NCBI RefSeq assembly: GCF_002261215.1
Contig: NZ_NEVS01000001.1
Location: 806,001 to 870,000, forward strand
DNA: 64,000 nucleotides
Direction of reading: 5' to 3'
From: Bordetella genomosp. 11
GTDB lineage: Bacteria; Pseudomonadota; Gammaproteobacteria; Burkholderiales; Burkholderiaceae_B
The notes under the pieces were generated by a model, which saw nothing but the letters and a program-made list of their open reading frames with translations, had not been told where the DNA came from and made no database searches. Made by a program: the position numbers and the translations under genes. Below, piece by piece: positions 19,458 to 26,998 of this stretch (position 1 is its first letter; each line of letters starts with the position of its first letter).

Positions 19458-20459
19458 CTAGATGTCCAGTTGTCCGGCGAAATGGCAGCGCACCGCATGG
19501 CCGCCTTCGATGGTCCGCAGCGCGGGCATTTCCGTCGAGCAGCGATCCCGCGCATGCGGACAGCGGGTATGGAAGCGGCATCCGCCGGGCGGCCGCGCCG
19601 GGCTGGGCGGATCGCCTTTCAGGACGATGCGCCGCGTGCCTTCGCGTGAGCCGGTGGCCGACAGATCGGGAATGGCCGAAAGCAGCGCCCGGGTGTAGGG
19701 ATGCAGAGGCTGTTCGTATAAATCGTCGGTCAGGCCTTCTTCGACGATCTGGCCCAGGTACATCACGGCGACGCGATGCGATAGTCGCCGCACGACGCGC
19801 AGGTCATGGGAAATGAACAGATAGGCGATGCCGTGGTCGTGCTGGAGTTTTTCCAATAGGGTGACGACGGTGGCTTGTACGGAAACGTCCAGCGCCGATA
19901 CCGGTTCGTCGCAGACGATCAGGCTGGGCTTGAGCGCCAGCGCCCGCGCGATGACGACGCGCTGTGCCTGTCCGCCGCTGACCTGGTGGGGAAAGCGGTC
20001 GCGCAGGGATGCGGGCAAGGACACCGCGTGCATCAATGCGTCCACCGCGGCATCGCGTTCCGCGACGGGGCCGATGGCGTGCAGGTCCAGCGGTTCCCGT
20101 ATCTGCCGGCCTATCGGCAGGCGCGGGTCCAGCGCGGACAGCGGGTTCTGGAAGATGATCTGCACATCGCGCCGCCGGCCGCGCCATTGCGCCTCGGTCA
20201 GGGCGGACAGATCCTGCCCACGAAAGCGAATGGCACCCCGGGTGGGGCGCTCCAGGCCAACGATCATGCGGCCCGTGGTGGACTTCCCGCAGCCGCTTTC
20301 GCCGACGAGTCCCAGGGTTTCGCCGGTGCGCACGTGAAAGGAGACGTCTTCGACGGCGTGAATGCGCGGGGCGTGCCGCCATAGCGTGCGTCCGCCGCCG
20401 AAATAGCGGCGCAGCTCGCGGACTTCCAACAGCGGGGCGGGTGAGGTGGACGCCGTCAT
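19458..20459 (-). CDS. ABC transporter ATP-binding protein, DppF/OppF type
   Basis: This 333-residue ATPase has Walker A GESGCGKST, signature VSGGQAQRVVIARALA, Walker B LIVCDEPVSALDVS, and the oligopeptide/dipeptide C-terminal domain with the cysteine pattern CRFHTRCPHARDRC that marks DppF/OppF. The ATG at 20459 overlaps the stop of the DppD-type gene (ATGA), so the pair is coupled. It energises the importer from the cytoplasm. Confidence 0.91.
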   Translation of the reverse strand: MTASTSPAPLLEVRELRRYFGGGRTLWRHAPRIHAVEDVSFHVRTGETLGLVGESGCGKSTTGRMIVGLERPTRGAIRFRGQDLSALTEAQWRGRRRDVQIIFQNPLSALDPRLPIGRQIREPLDLHAIGPVAERDAAVDALMHAVSLPASLRDRFPHQVSGGQAQRVVIARALALKPSLIVCDEPVSALDVSVQATVVTLLEKLQHDHGIAYLFISHDLRVVRRLSHRVAVMYLGQIVEEGLTDDLYEQPLHPYTRALLSAIPDLSATGSREGTRRIVLKGDPPSPARPPGGCRFHTRCPHARDRCSTEMPALRTIEGGHAVRCHFAGQLDI

Positions 20460-21283
20460 GCCCACTCCTCGCGCCAGCGGTAGATCGGCGCGCGCGTATC
20501 CAGGCGCGGCATGGCGGCCAGCAGTTCGCGCGTATAGTCTTCCCGCGGTTGCCGGAACAGCAGCGCCGCCGGCGCGCTTTCCACGACGCATCCGTTGCGC
20601 ATCACGACCACGTCATCCGCCATCTCGGCGACAACGCCCAGGTCGTGCGTGATGAAAAGCAGCGCCATTCCGAGTTCGGCCTGCAGGCGGTCGAGCAGAT
20701 CCAGTATCTGGGCCTGGATGGTCACGTCCAATGCCGTGGTGGGTTCGTCGGCGATCAGCAGCCGGGGACCGCAAGCCAGCGCCATGGCGATCATCACGCG
20801 TTGCGCCATGCCGCCGGAGAACTGGTGCACATAGGATGCGAGCCGCTGCCCCGGCTCCGGAATGCCCACCATTTCCAGCAGCTCGGCCGCTCGGGCGGCA
20901 CGCCGTGCCCGGGTAAGCGGCGTGTGCAGGGCCAGGGTTTCGTCCAGCAGGCTTCCCACAGTGTGCACGGGGTTGAGCGAGCCCAGCGGGTCCTGGAATA
21001 CCATGCCGATGCCGGCTCCGCGCACGCGGCGCAGTTCGCGTTCGGGCAGGACGGCAAGGTCCTGGCCGTCGAAGAGGATGCGGCCGCCGGTCATGCGGCC
21101 ATTACGCGGCAGCAGGCCCAGTATGGCCTGGCAGGTGATGCTTTTGCCGCTGCCGCTTTCGCCGACGATGCATAGCGTGCGGCCGGGGCCGACGTCGAAG
21201 CTGACTTCGTGCAGCACGCCAGCGAAACCCCCTGCCGTGTGAAAGCCGGCGCTCAGGTCCTGGACGGAAAGTAGGGGCGGCAC
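20456..21283 (-). CDS. ABC transporter ATP-binding protein, DppD/OppD type
   Basis: This 275-residue ATPase has Walker [10 protein letters not shown], signature [16 protein letters not shown] and Walker [15 protein letters not shown]. It stops soon after the ATPase core and lacks the C-terminal cysteine extension usual in DppD, so it is somewhat short for the family. Its ATG follows directly on the stop of the binding-protein gene. It is the partner of the DppF-type ATPase. Confidence 0.88.
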   Translation of the reverse strand: MPPLLSVQDLSAGFHTAGGFAGVLHEVSFDVGPGRTLCIVGESGSGKSITCQAILGLLPRNGRMTGGRILFDGQDLAVLPERELRRVRGAGIGMVFQDPLGSLNPVHTVGSLLDETLALHTPLTRARRAARAAELLEMVGIPEPGQRLASYVHQFSGGMAQRVMIAMALACGPRLLIADEPTTALDVTIQAQILDLLDRLQAELGMALLFITHDLGVVAEMADDVVVMRNGCVVESAPAALLFRQPREDYTRELLAAMPRLDTRAPIYRWREEWA

Positions 21284-22909
21284 TTACCGGGATCCGAAGG
21301 AAAGGTTGTCAGGCCGGAAGTCCATGTAGTACTGCGAGTATGGCTGCCACCGGACGTTTTTCTTCATGGCATAGCCCGTGACGGGGTTGTACAGCATGGT
21401 CATGGGCATGTCGTTCTCGAAGATGTCCAGCATCTGACGGTAAGTGGCGCGCCGCTGGGCCGGATCGGTGGCGGTGTACAGGGACTGCGCGAGCGTGTTG
21501 AACGCGGGATCCGGGGTGTAGAACTTCTGCGATTTCTGTATCTCGGAGTTCGGACCCCAGAGAATCAGCAGCGAGCCGGTGGGGTCCGGGATGCGATAGG
21601 TGTTGGACCACGCGTACATCTGCACGCCGGGCTTGCGGACGTCCTTGAAGCTATCGACGAAGTCGATGCGCACGTTGATGCCGACGGCGCGCCACATCTC
21701 CTGCATGATCTGCGCGGCTTCGACGTTGTAGAGGTAGTAGTTGGGAATCAGGCGGTACGAGATTTCCTCGCCTTTGTAGCGGCTTTGCTTCAGCAGCTTC
21801 TTCGCCTGTTCGGGGTCGTACCGGTAGCCGGCACGGTCCTTGTCGTACAGATTGCCGAAGCTGGGCAACTGGTAGCCGTTCGGCGCGAAGGTCCGGCCCT
21901 TCCACAAGGCGTCGATCAAGGCCTTGCGGTCGATCGCCAGGCTAAGGGCCTGACGCAGGTTCCTGTCGGAAAGCAGCGGGTCGCTGGTATTGAAGACCAC
22001 CACGTGGCTGTTTTCCAGCGGTATGGTCTTCAGGGTCAGGTCCTTGTAGCCTGCCAGTGCATCCCATTGGTCCGGAGGGATTTCGGCGGCGATGTCGTAG
22101 TCGCCAGCCACCACGCCGGCGATGCGCGCGGCCACTTCCGGCACCGATTTGAAGGTGATTGTCCGGGCGGCGGGCCGGCCACCGTAGTAGCGGTCGAAGG
22201 CCTGCAGCGTGATGTGGTCGTTCTTCTGGTAACTGGCGAACTTGTAGGGACCGGTGCCGACAGGGTTGAAGCGCAGCGCCTTCGCTGCTTCGTCCATCCA
22301 TGTCTTGGCGGGCACGCCATCCTTCCTGTATTTGTTCCAGGCTTCGTCGCATATGACGAAAGACATATAGCTGGACAGGCGTTGTTCGATCGCGGCATCG
22401 TGCTGCGCGGTGGTGAAGCGCACCGTCATGTCGTCCAGCTTTTCGACCTTGGTCAAATTGCCGAAGTAGGCCGGGCCTTCCGCATAATAGGCGTCCGGTC
22501 CCCATAGCCGCTCCGGCGAGAACGTCGCCAACACGTCGTCGGCGTTGAAGGGATTGCCGTCCTGGCAGACGACGCCGGGACGCAGCTTTACCTCGAAGGT
22601 GGTCGGCGTGGTCCAGGCCCAACTGGTCGCCAGCCCTGGCTCCAGCCTGGCGCCGCCGTCGGCGTCCGGGTGATTGAAGTCGCGCCGGATAAGGGTGTCG
22701 TAGATGGAGTAATAGACACGGACGTCGACGTTGCCGTTGCCCGCCGCCGGATCCAGCGTGCGGGCCAGTTCGTTGACCGCGACCGTCAGGACGGGCCTTG
22801 TGTCGGCGGTGGACTGGGCATGCACCGTGGTGCTGGGGGTCAGCGCGATGCCCAGCGCCGCCATGCACCACAGCACGCCCTTGGCGGCATACCGGTTTGG
22901 TTCGAACAT
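21284..22909 (-). CDS. ABC transporter substrate-binding protein, family 5 (SBP_bac_5)
   Basis: This 541-residue periplasmic protein begins with a Sec signal (GVLWCMAALGIALTPSTTVHAQ). It has the family 5 plan: VNELARTLDPAAGNGN at the start, WAWTTPTTFEVKLRPGV, and FNPVGTGPYKFASYQKNDHITLQAFDRYYGG. Family 5 proteins bind peptides, nickel, opines or sugars. GGGAGA shortly before 22909 supports this start. It follows the RpiR gene by 44 bases and leads the transporter genes, so the regulator and transporter probably share one transcript. Confidence 0.9.
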   Translation of the reverse strand: MFEPNRYAAKGVLWCMAALGIALTPSTTVHAQSTADTRPVLTVAVNELARTLDPAAGNGNVDVRVYYSIYDTLIRRDFNHPDADGGARLEPGLATSWAWTTPTTFEVKLRPGVVCQDGNPFNADDVLATFSPERLWGPDAYYAEGPAYFGNLTKVEKLDDMTVRFTTAQHDAAIEQRLSSYMSFVICDEAWNKYRKDGVPAKTWMDEAAKALRFNPVGTGPYKFASYQKNDHITLQAFDRYYGGRPAARTITFKSVPEVAARIAGVVAGDYDIAAEIPPDQWDALAGYKDLTLKTIPLENSHVVVFNTSDPLLSDRNLRQALSLAIDRKALIDALWKGRTFAPNGYQLPSFGNLYDKDRAGYRYDPEQAKKLLKQSRYKGEEISYRLIPNYYLYNVEAAQIMQEMWRAVGINVRIDFVDSFKDVRKPGVQMYAWSNTYRIPDPTGSLLILWGPNSEIQKSQKFYTPDPAFNTLAQSLYTATDPAQRRATYRQMLDIFENDMPMTMLYNPVTGYAMKKNVRWQPYSQYYMDFRPDNLSFGSR

Positions 22910-22953
22910 GTTTGTCTCCCGCGCGCGTCGTGAACGATGAGTGGATAGGCGGA

Positions 22954-23793
22954 TCAGCGCCGACGAGGCGGCGTGACGGATCTTTCGAAACTGAGCCGCA
23001 GGTTTTCCAGCTTCCCCAGTGCGTCGAGCGAACGGCCGTGATCGACGCGGGAAAGCTCCAGGATCAGCGTGTTGCATATCGCCATGGGTACCGTCAGGGA
23101 GTGGAACTCCCCCGGTTCGCCACGGCGCGCGGTAATCGTCAGCTGCGCCATGGGGGCGAGAGTCAGGTCGGTGAGCAGCACACTGCCCGCGCCGGTTTCG
23201 CGCGCGAGCTTCAACGCCTGCGCCACCCCGGGGCTGTCGTGACGGAAGATCAAGCCGAATACCAGATCCTTGTCCGTCAGGCTGATCAGTTCATCCGCTG
23301 CTTGCCAATCGGCATGCGACAGGCCCACGGCGTGGTAGCCGGAACGCTTCAGGCGCCGGGCAAAGAGTTCGGCCAGGCTGCCGGCATGGCTTTCACCGAC
23401 GACAATGATGTGCCGCGCGCGCCGCAGCCAATCGGTGGCGGTCGCGATGTCTTTCTGGCCGACCTGCTCAGCCAGTCGGCTGAGTGCGCCGATTTCGCCG
23501 GCGACGAGCGATTCCAGCAGCGTGCCGCCCGTGGCGTTATCGATGCGGTTGCGCACTCGGGCCGATGCGTCCAGATCGAACACCATCGCTTCGCGCATGG
23601 CACGGTAGGAGTCGAATCCCAGCTTGCGCGCCAAGCGGCCCGCCGTCGACGGATGGACGCCCGCACGCTCGGCGATCTTGTGCGCGGGCATGAAGCTGCC
23701 CACGGTCGTGTCGGATAGCAGGACATCGACCAGCTTGCGGTCGGAACCTGTCAATGTGTCTTGTTTTTCCGCGACGAGTTCTTCGAACCGCAT
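22954..23793 (-). CDS. MurR/RpiR family transcriptional regulator (HTH + SIS domain)
   Basis: This 279-residue regulator has the RpiR helix-turn-helix at the N-terminus (about 1-77; KIAERAGVHPSTAGRLARKLGFDSYRAMRE) and a SIS sugar-phosphate domain at about 115-240 (HIIVVGESHAGSLAELFARRL). RpiR regulators sense phosphosugars. As first gene of the leftward operon it probably controls its own unit. A phosphorylated ligand would fit the GDPD-type enzyme in the operon. Two dyads upstream are good operator candidates. Confidence 0.88.
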   Translation of the reverse strand: MRFEELVAEKQDTLTGSDRKLVDVLLSDTTVGSFMPAHKIAERAGVHPSTAGRLARKLGFDSYRAMREAMVFDLDASARVRNRIDNATGGTLLESLVAGEIGALSRLAEQVGQKDIATATDWLRRARHIIVVGESHAGSLAELFARRLKRSGYHAVGLSHADWQAADELISLTDKDLVFGLIFRHDSPGVAQALKLARETGAGSVLLTDLTLAPMAQLTITARRGEPGEFHSLTVPMAICNTLILELSRVDHGRSLDALGKLENLRLSFERSVTPPRRR

Positions 23794-23812
23794 CCTGGAT
23801 ATCCGGGTAAGT

Positions 23813-23824
23813 GCTCGATCGAGC
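23813..23824. promoter_or_regulatory. 12-bp perfect palindrome before the RpiR gene
   Basis: GCTCGATCGAGC lies 20 bases upstream of the RpiR start. It may be a second binding site or chance in GC-rich DNA. Confidence 0.3.
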
Positions 23825-23841
23825 GTTGGCGAGGGATGTTA

Positions 23842-23886
23842 TGCAAAATATATTGCAGTAGTTTTACAGATGCAATATTAGTTGCA
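23842..23886. promoter_or_regulatory. Paired candidate RpiR operators TGCAA-N6-TTGCA
   Basis: Two dyads of identical plan occur at 23842-23857 and 23871-23886, 29 bases apart, 49 and 78 bases upstream of the RpiR start. A weaker AGCAA-N5-TTGCG follows at 23891-23905. The DNA here is AT-rich, unlike the surroundings, as expected for a promoter. Confidence 0.55.
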
Positions 23887-24015
23887 GAGCAGCAATTTAC
23901 TTGCGGTCCCGTGCGCTAGCCAGGCGCGCTATCCTGGCAACAGCCGGGGCGCGTACGCAACTTGCGTATCCGCCTCGTCCTAGGGACTGACGGCCTCGTG
24001 CCAAAGGAGCTGAAC

Positions 24016-24321
24016 ATGGTAGATAACGCGAAAGCGGCCGAGAAACGCCTGGACGTGGCGATCGCCAGGGGCCGGGAGCGGCTTCTGGCCGCCGAGCCGG
24101 AACTCGCCCGCAATGCCGACGCGCGCGCCACGGCCAAGGCCGGCGCGGCGGAGGAAAAGCGGATCGCCCTGTACGAAGCGGAGATCGAGCAGGAGATCGC
24201 CGACTATGCGAAGTCGCAAGGCGTGGACGAGGTCGACATGCTGGTTCGGCTGGGCGTGGACTCCGACGAGGAGGCGCGCGAGCTGATCTCGTTGCGCAGA
24301 CACCGCGAGGGCGGTGCCTGA
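24016..24321 (+). CDS. Small charged hypothetical protein
   Basis: This 101-residue protein is rich in Ala, Glu, Arg and Lys and is predicted to be largely helical or coiled-coil (RGRERLLAAEPELARNADAR, then EEKRIALYEAEIEQEI). It has no signal or membrane segment. AAAGGAG at 24003-24009 gives a strong ribosome-binding site for the ATG at 24016. I recognise no family. It faces away from the RpiR operon and shares its AT-rich upstream region. Confidence 0.65.
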   Translation: MVDNAKAAEKRLDVAIARGRERLLAAEPELARNADARATAKAGAAEEKRIALYEAEIEQEIADYAKSQGVDEVDMLVRLGVDSDEEARELISLRRHREGGA

Positions 24322-24503
24322 TCGCCGGGCGGGAGGGAAAACGGCTTCGCGTGGGACATTGGCTTGCGGGCCGGTCCTTCGCGGCGGAACTTCCACGCGT
24401 CCCGCGATGTCGCGCTCAGAAATGTCGGGTTCCTGACGGGACTTCCCCCTGCCATGATCCTTATTGCGGCGCGCAGTGCGCACCGATCGCGATGAGGAAG
24501 CAG

Positions 24504-25208
24504 ATGCGGCAAATAAAAATGATGCGCAGGTATGCGGGGCAGGTGCATGCGTTCAAACATGCGTTGATGAACGGCCGGCTTGGCATGGGCAGCAACTTCG
24601 TAGAGGACCGGGGCGCGTGCGCGCCAGCGTCGAGGTCTTCGGGGAGCAGTTACTACCACTTCGAGGACACGGCGATGGGCGCCAGGCCGCTGGTCCTGAT
24701 CGGTACCTTGCCGGAGATCGACGACTTCTTCCGCAGGGAATCGCGGTATGGAATCGTGAATTCGATTCCGGATCTTCCGGCGATCCATGTCAAGGCTGCG
24801 CGTTATCGTCCCGGCGAGCGATTCAAGGAACTCGCCGCCGGCCATGGCATGGCCAAGGCGCTTATCGATACGTTCAAGACGGGCGTGGGCATCATGGCTG
24901 ACGGCGTGGTCGACCGCGCGGTCGCCGGGGTGATGCCCCGGCACAATCTGGGCCAGGTGGCTGGCGGCGACGTGACGCTGGCCAGCATCGTCAAGGGCGT
25001 GGCGGACCTGACCATGGCCACCGACAACACGGTGCAGGCGTGGAAGGGGACGTACACCGCGGCCGCGGCCGCGCAAGAGGGGCCGGAGTTCTATATCGAG
25101 TTCACGTACATGAAGAGCAGCGGCGCCAGGTGCGTGGGAATCCGGCGCCTGGACTTCAGCGAGCGCAACCTGTTCTGGTCGCTGGCGGAAGCGCTCTGCG
25201 CCGCCTAG
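24504..25208 (+). CDS. Hypothetical protein, no recognised domain
   Basis: This 234-residue protein has no signal peptide or clear membrane segment. It has a basic start (MRQIKMMRRYAGQVHAFKH), a central part with FEDTAMGARPLVLIGTLPEIDDFFRRES, and a C-terminal part with YIEFTYMKSSGARCVGIRRLDFSERN. AGGA at 24495-24498 supports the start at 24504; an ATG at 24492 and an earlier opening at 24351 are possible. Base composition and codon choice look like the neighbours, so I believe it is a real gene, but I do not recognise its family or function. Confidence 0.6.
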   Translation: MRQIKMMRRYAGQVHAFKHALMNGRLGMGSNFVEDRGACAPASRSSGSSYYHFEDTAMGARPLVLIGTLPEIDDFFRRESRYGIVNSIPDLPAIHVKAARYRPGERFKELAAGHGMAKALIDTFKTGVGIMADGVVDRAVAGVMPRHNLGQVAGGDVTLASIVKGVADLTMATDNTVQAWKGTYTAAAAAQEGPEFYIEFTYMKSSGARCVGIRRLDFSERNLFWSLAEALCAA

Positions 25209-25232
25209 GGAAATGCGCCGGGTCGCAGGGCG

Positions 25233-25421
25233 TCACAGCTCGCTCTTGTCGTCGGCGCTATCCTCTTCGCTTTCATCTTCCGTATCGCGCGAGCCCAGCC
25301 TGCCGTCACTGGGGTTGTATTCGTCGCGCGGCGGCACATCGCGCGGTACGTCGTGGCGGTCGCCCTTGATGCGGTCGACCGTATGCGGAGCCATGGGATT
25401 GCTGCCTTGCTGTGGGGCCAT
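25233..25421 (-). CDS. Small hydrophilic, probably disordered protein
   Basis: This 62-residue protein has many Asp, Glu, Arg and Pro and an acidic tail (DTEDESEEDSADDKSEL). A strong AAGGAG just before the ATG at 25421 supports translation. No family is recognised. Its composition resembles two other small proteins in this window (25535-25795 and 57130-57390). Confidence 0.55.
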   Translation of the reverse strand: MAPQQGSNPMAPHTVDRIKGDRHDVPRDVPPRDEYNPSDGRLGSRDTEDESEEDSADDKSEL

Positions 25422-25534
25422 GATGCGTCTCCTTGAGTAGGCCTGGGCGTCGGCCGCCGGCGCCAGCGCCGCGGACCGGCCCATGCATGCAATGCATTCG
25501 AGGATTCCTGGGATGGCGGGGGCGCGGTAAGGCC

Positions 25535-25795
25535 CTACACCGTTTCGCCGTCGGGGGACCGGCGCAGCGTGCCGCGCTTGTTGTGGCGGCCGGTGTCCGG
25601 CGGTGTGGGATTCTGCGAGCGGTCGGGCGCGCCGTCGCGCGCATCCTGCTCAGCCGCGGCAGTCCCGCGATCGAAGAGGGGGGTGTCCTGCGGCGCGGCT
25701 TGCGGCGGATGGTCCATGTCCGGTCGCGGGTCGGCCGTATCGGCCTTGTGGGACGGGCGAGGGGCCTGTCGGTTCGGGTCTGGTTGAGGAAGCAT
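25535..25795 (-). CDS. Small proline-rich hydrophilic protein
   Basis: This 86-residue protein is rich in Pro, Asp, Arg and Gln (MLPQPDPNRQAPRPSHKADT) with almost no hydrophobic core, so it is probably disordered. AGGAG lies at good spacing before the ATG at 25795, the main reason to accept it. No family recognised. Confidence 0.5.
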   Translation of the reverse strand: MLPQPDPNRQAPRPSHKADTADPRPDMDHPPQAAPQDTPLFDRGTAAAEQDARDGAPDRSQNPTPPDTGRHNKRGTLRRSPDGETV

Positions 25796-25929
25796 CGCGA
25801 ACTCCTGTCGATCCGGGTGACCGGTCTGTCACCCGCATGATCGAGGCCGCAATCGCTGTGCCAGGAACATCGCGGTAGCGGACTGGCGGCAGCGCGCGCC
25901 CACCGCGGCCGCCGGCGCGGATGGCGTGC

Positions 25930-26868
25930 TCATGCTTTCCTGCCGATGGTCTTCCGGACGCGGCGGCCGGGTTTGACGGTGTCCTGCGTATCCAGGGCGG
26001 CGAATACCCGCTGCACGCAATCCGCCATCCGCCTGGCCAGGGCGTTGACCGGGAAGTGCCCGGAAGTGACCGCGTAGCTGTAGAAGTCGACCTGCTCGGA
26101 AAACGGGATTTCACGCACATCGGCCAGGCGCAGCGCCCGCGAGACGATCGGGTTGACGATGGACACGCCCAGGCCCTTGCTTACCATGGTGCAGATGGTG
26201 GTGGCGTAAGGGGTCTCGATGGAGAGAATCCTTGAGTCGTGCGGGAAGTGCCGGTCGATCGCCGCCCTGTTGAAGCTTCCGGCCGGCAACGAAATGAAGG
26301 GTTCGTCGTCGAAGTCGGCGGGTTTCAATACCTTCCTGGTGGCCAGCCTGTGCGATGTGGCGACGACCCCGACACCGCAGGCGGTATTGATGCGTTCGTA
26401 ACGCAGACTGGGGACATCGGTGTGGATGGAGCTGAAACCGATATCGCAGAACCCGGTCGCCACCCACTTCGCCACCACATCGGAGCCGCCGGTATTGACC
26501 ACGACGGGGATGTCCGAGACTTGCTCGCGGAACATGCGGATGGCGTCCGGCATCACGCATTGCGTGATGGAACCCACGGCGCCGATCCTGAGCAGGCCCG
26601 TGCCCCTGCGACGGATCGAACTGGCGCTGTCGTTCAAGGATTCCAGGCCGATGAAGGCCCGCTCCACGTCGGCATAGAAGGCATCCGCTTCGGGCGTCGG
26701 GATCAGCCTGGTGCCGACCCGCTGGAAGAGCACGAAGCCCAAGGCCTTTTCCAGCAGCGCTATCCAGCGGCTGACATTCGGCTGCGAGGTATGCAGCAGG
26801 CCGGCCGCCGTGGTCATCGAGCGCGTCATCATCACCGCGCGAAAAGCCTCTACTTGTTTGAAATTCAT
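25930..26868 (-). CDS. LysR family transcriptional regulator
   Basis: This 312-residue LysR protein begins MNFKQVEAFRAVMMTRSMTTAAGLLHTSQPNVSRWIALLEKALG (given here in part: helix-turn-helix at about 18-40) and has an effector domain from about residue 90. It is divergent from the argininosuccinate-lyase-like gene and so is its likely regulator. The start at 26868 matches the normal LysR N-terminus; an in-frame extension upstream runs into the promoter region. Confidence 0.86.
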   Translation of the reverse strand: MNFKQVEAFRAVMMTRSMTTAAGLLHTSQPNVSRWIALLEKALGFVLFQRVGTRLIPTPEADAFYADVERAFIGLESLNDSASSIRRRGTGLLRIGAVGSITQCVMPDAIRMFREQVSDIPVVVNTGGSDVVAKWVATGFCDIGFSSIHTDVPSLRYERINTACGVGVVATSHRLATRKVLKPADFDDEPFISLPAGSFNRAAIDRHFPHDSRILSIETPYATTICTMVSKGLGVSIVNPIVSRALRLADVREIPFSEQVDFYSYAVTSGHFPVNALARRMADCVQRVFAALDTQDTVKPGRRVRKTIGRKA

Positions 26869-26910
26869 GGGGCGGAATCCTAAGGCGTGATCGCCGCGAA
26901 GCATATCATT

Positions 26911-26922
26911 TATGTATTCATA
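26911..26922. promoter_or_regulatory. Candidate LysR operator in divergent promoter
   Basis: TATG-TATT-CATA is a dyad within AT-rich DNA (26900-26940) between the LysR gene and the argininosuccinate-lyase-like gene, 43 bases from the former and 77 from the latter. The T-N11-A form (TTATG...ATAG region) fits LysR sites. Confidence 0.4.
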
Positions 26923-26998
26923 GCTATAAGAAACTGATTTGACGTATGGATGGCGGCGGACGGAGACTGCGGTTTTCTTGCTTGCACCCGAGCCCGCG

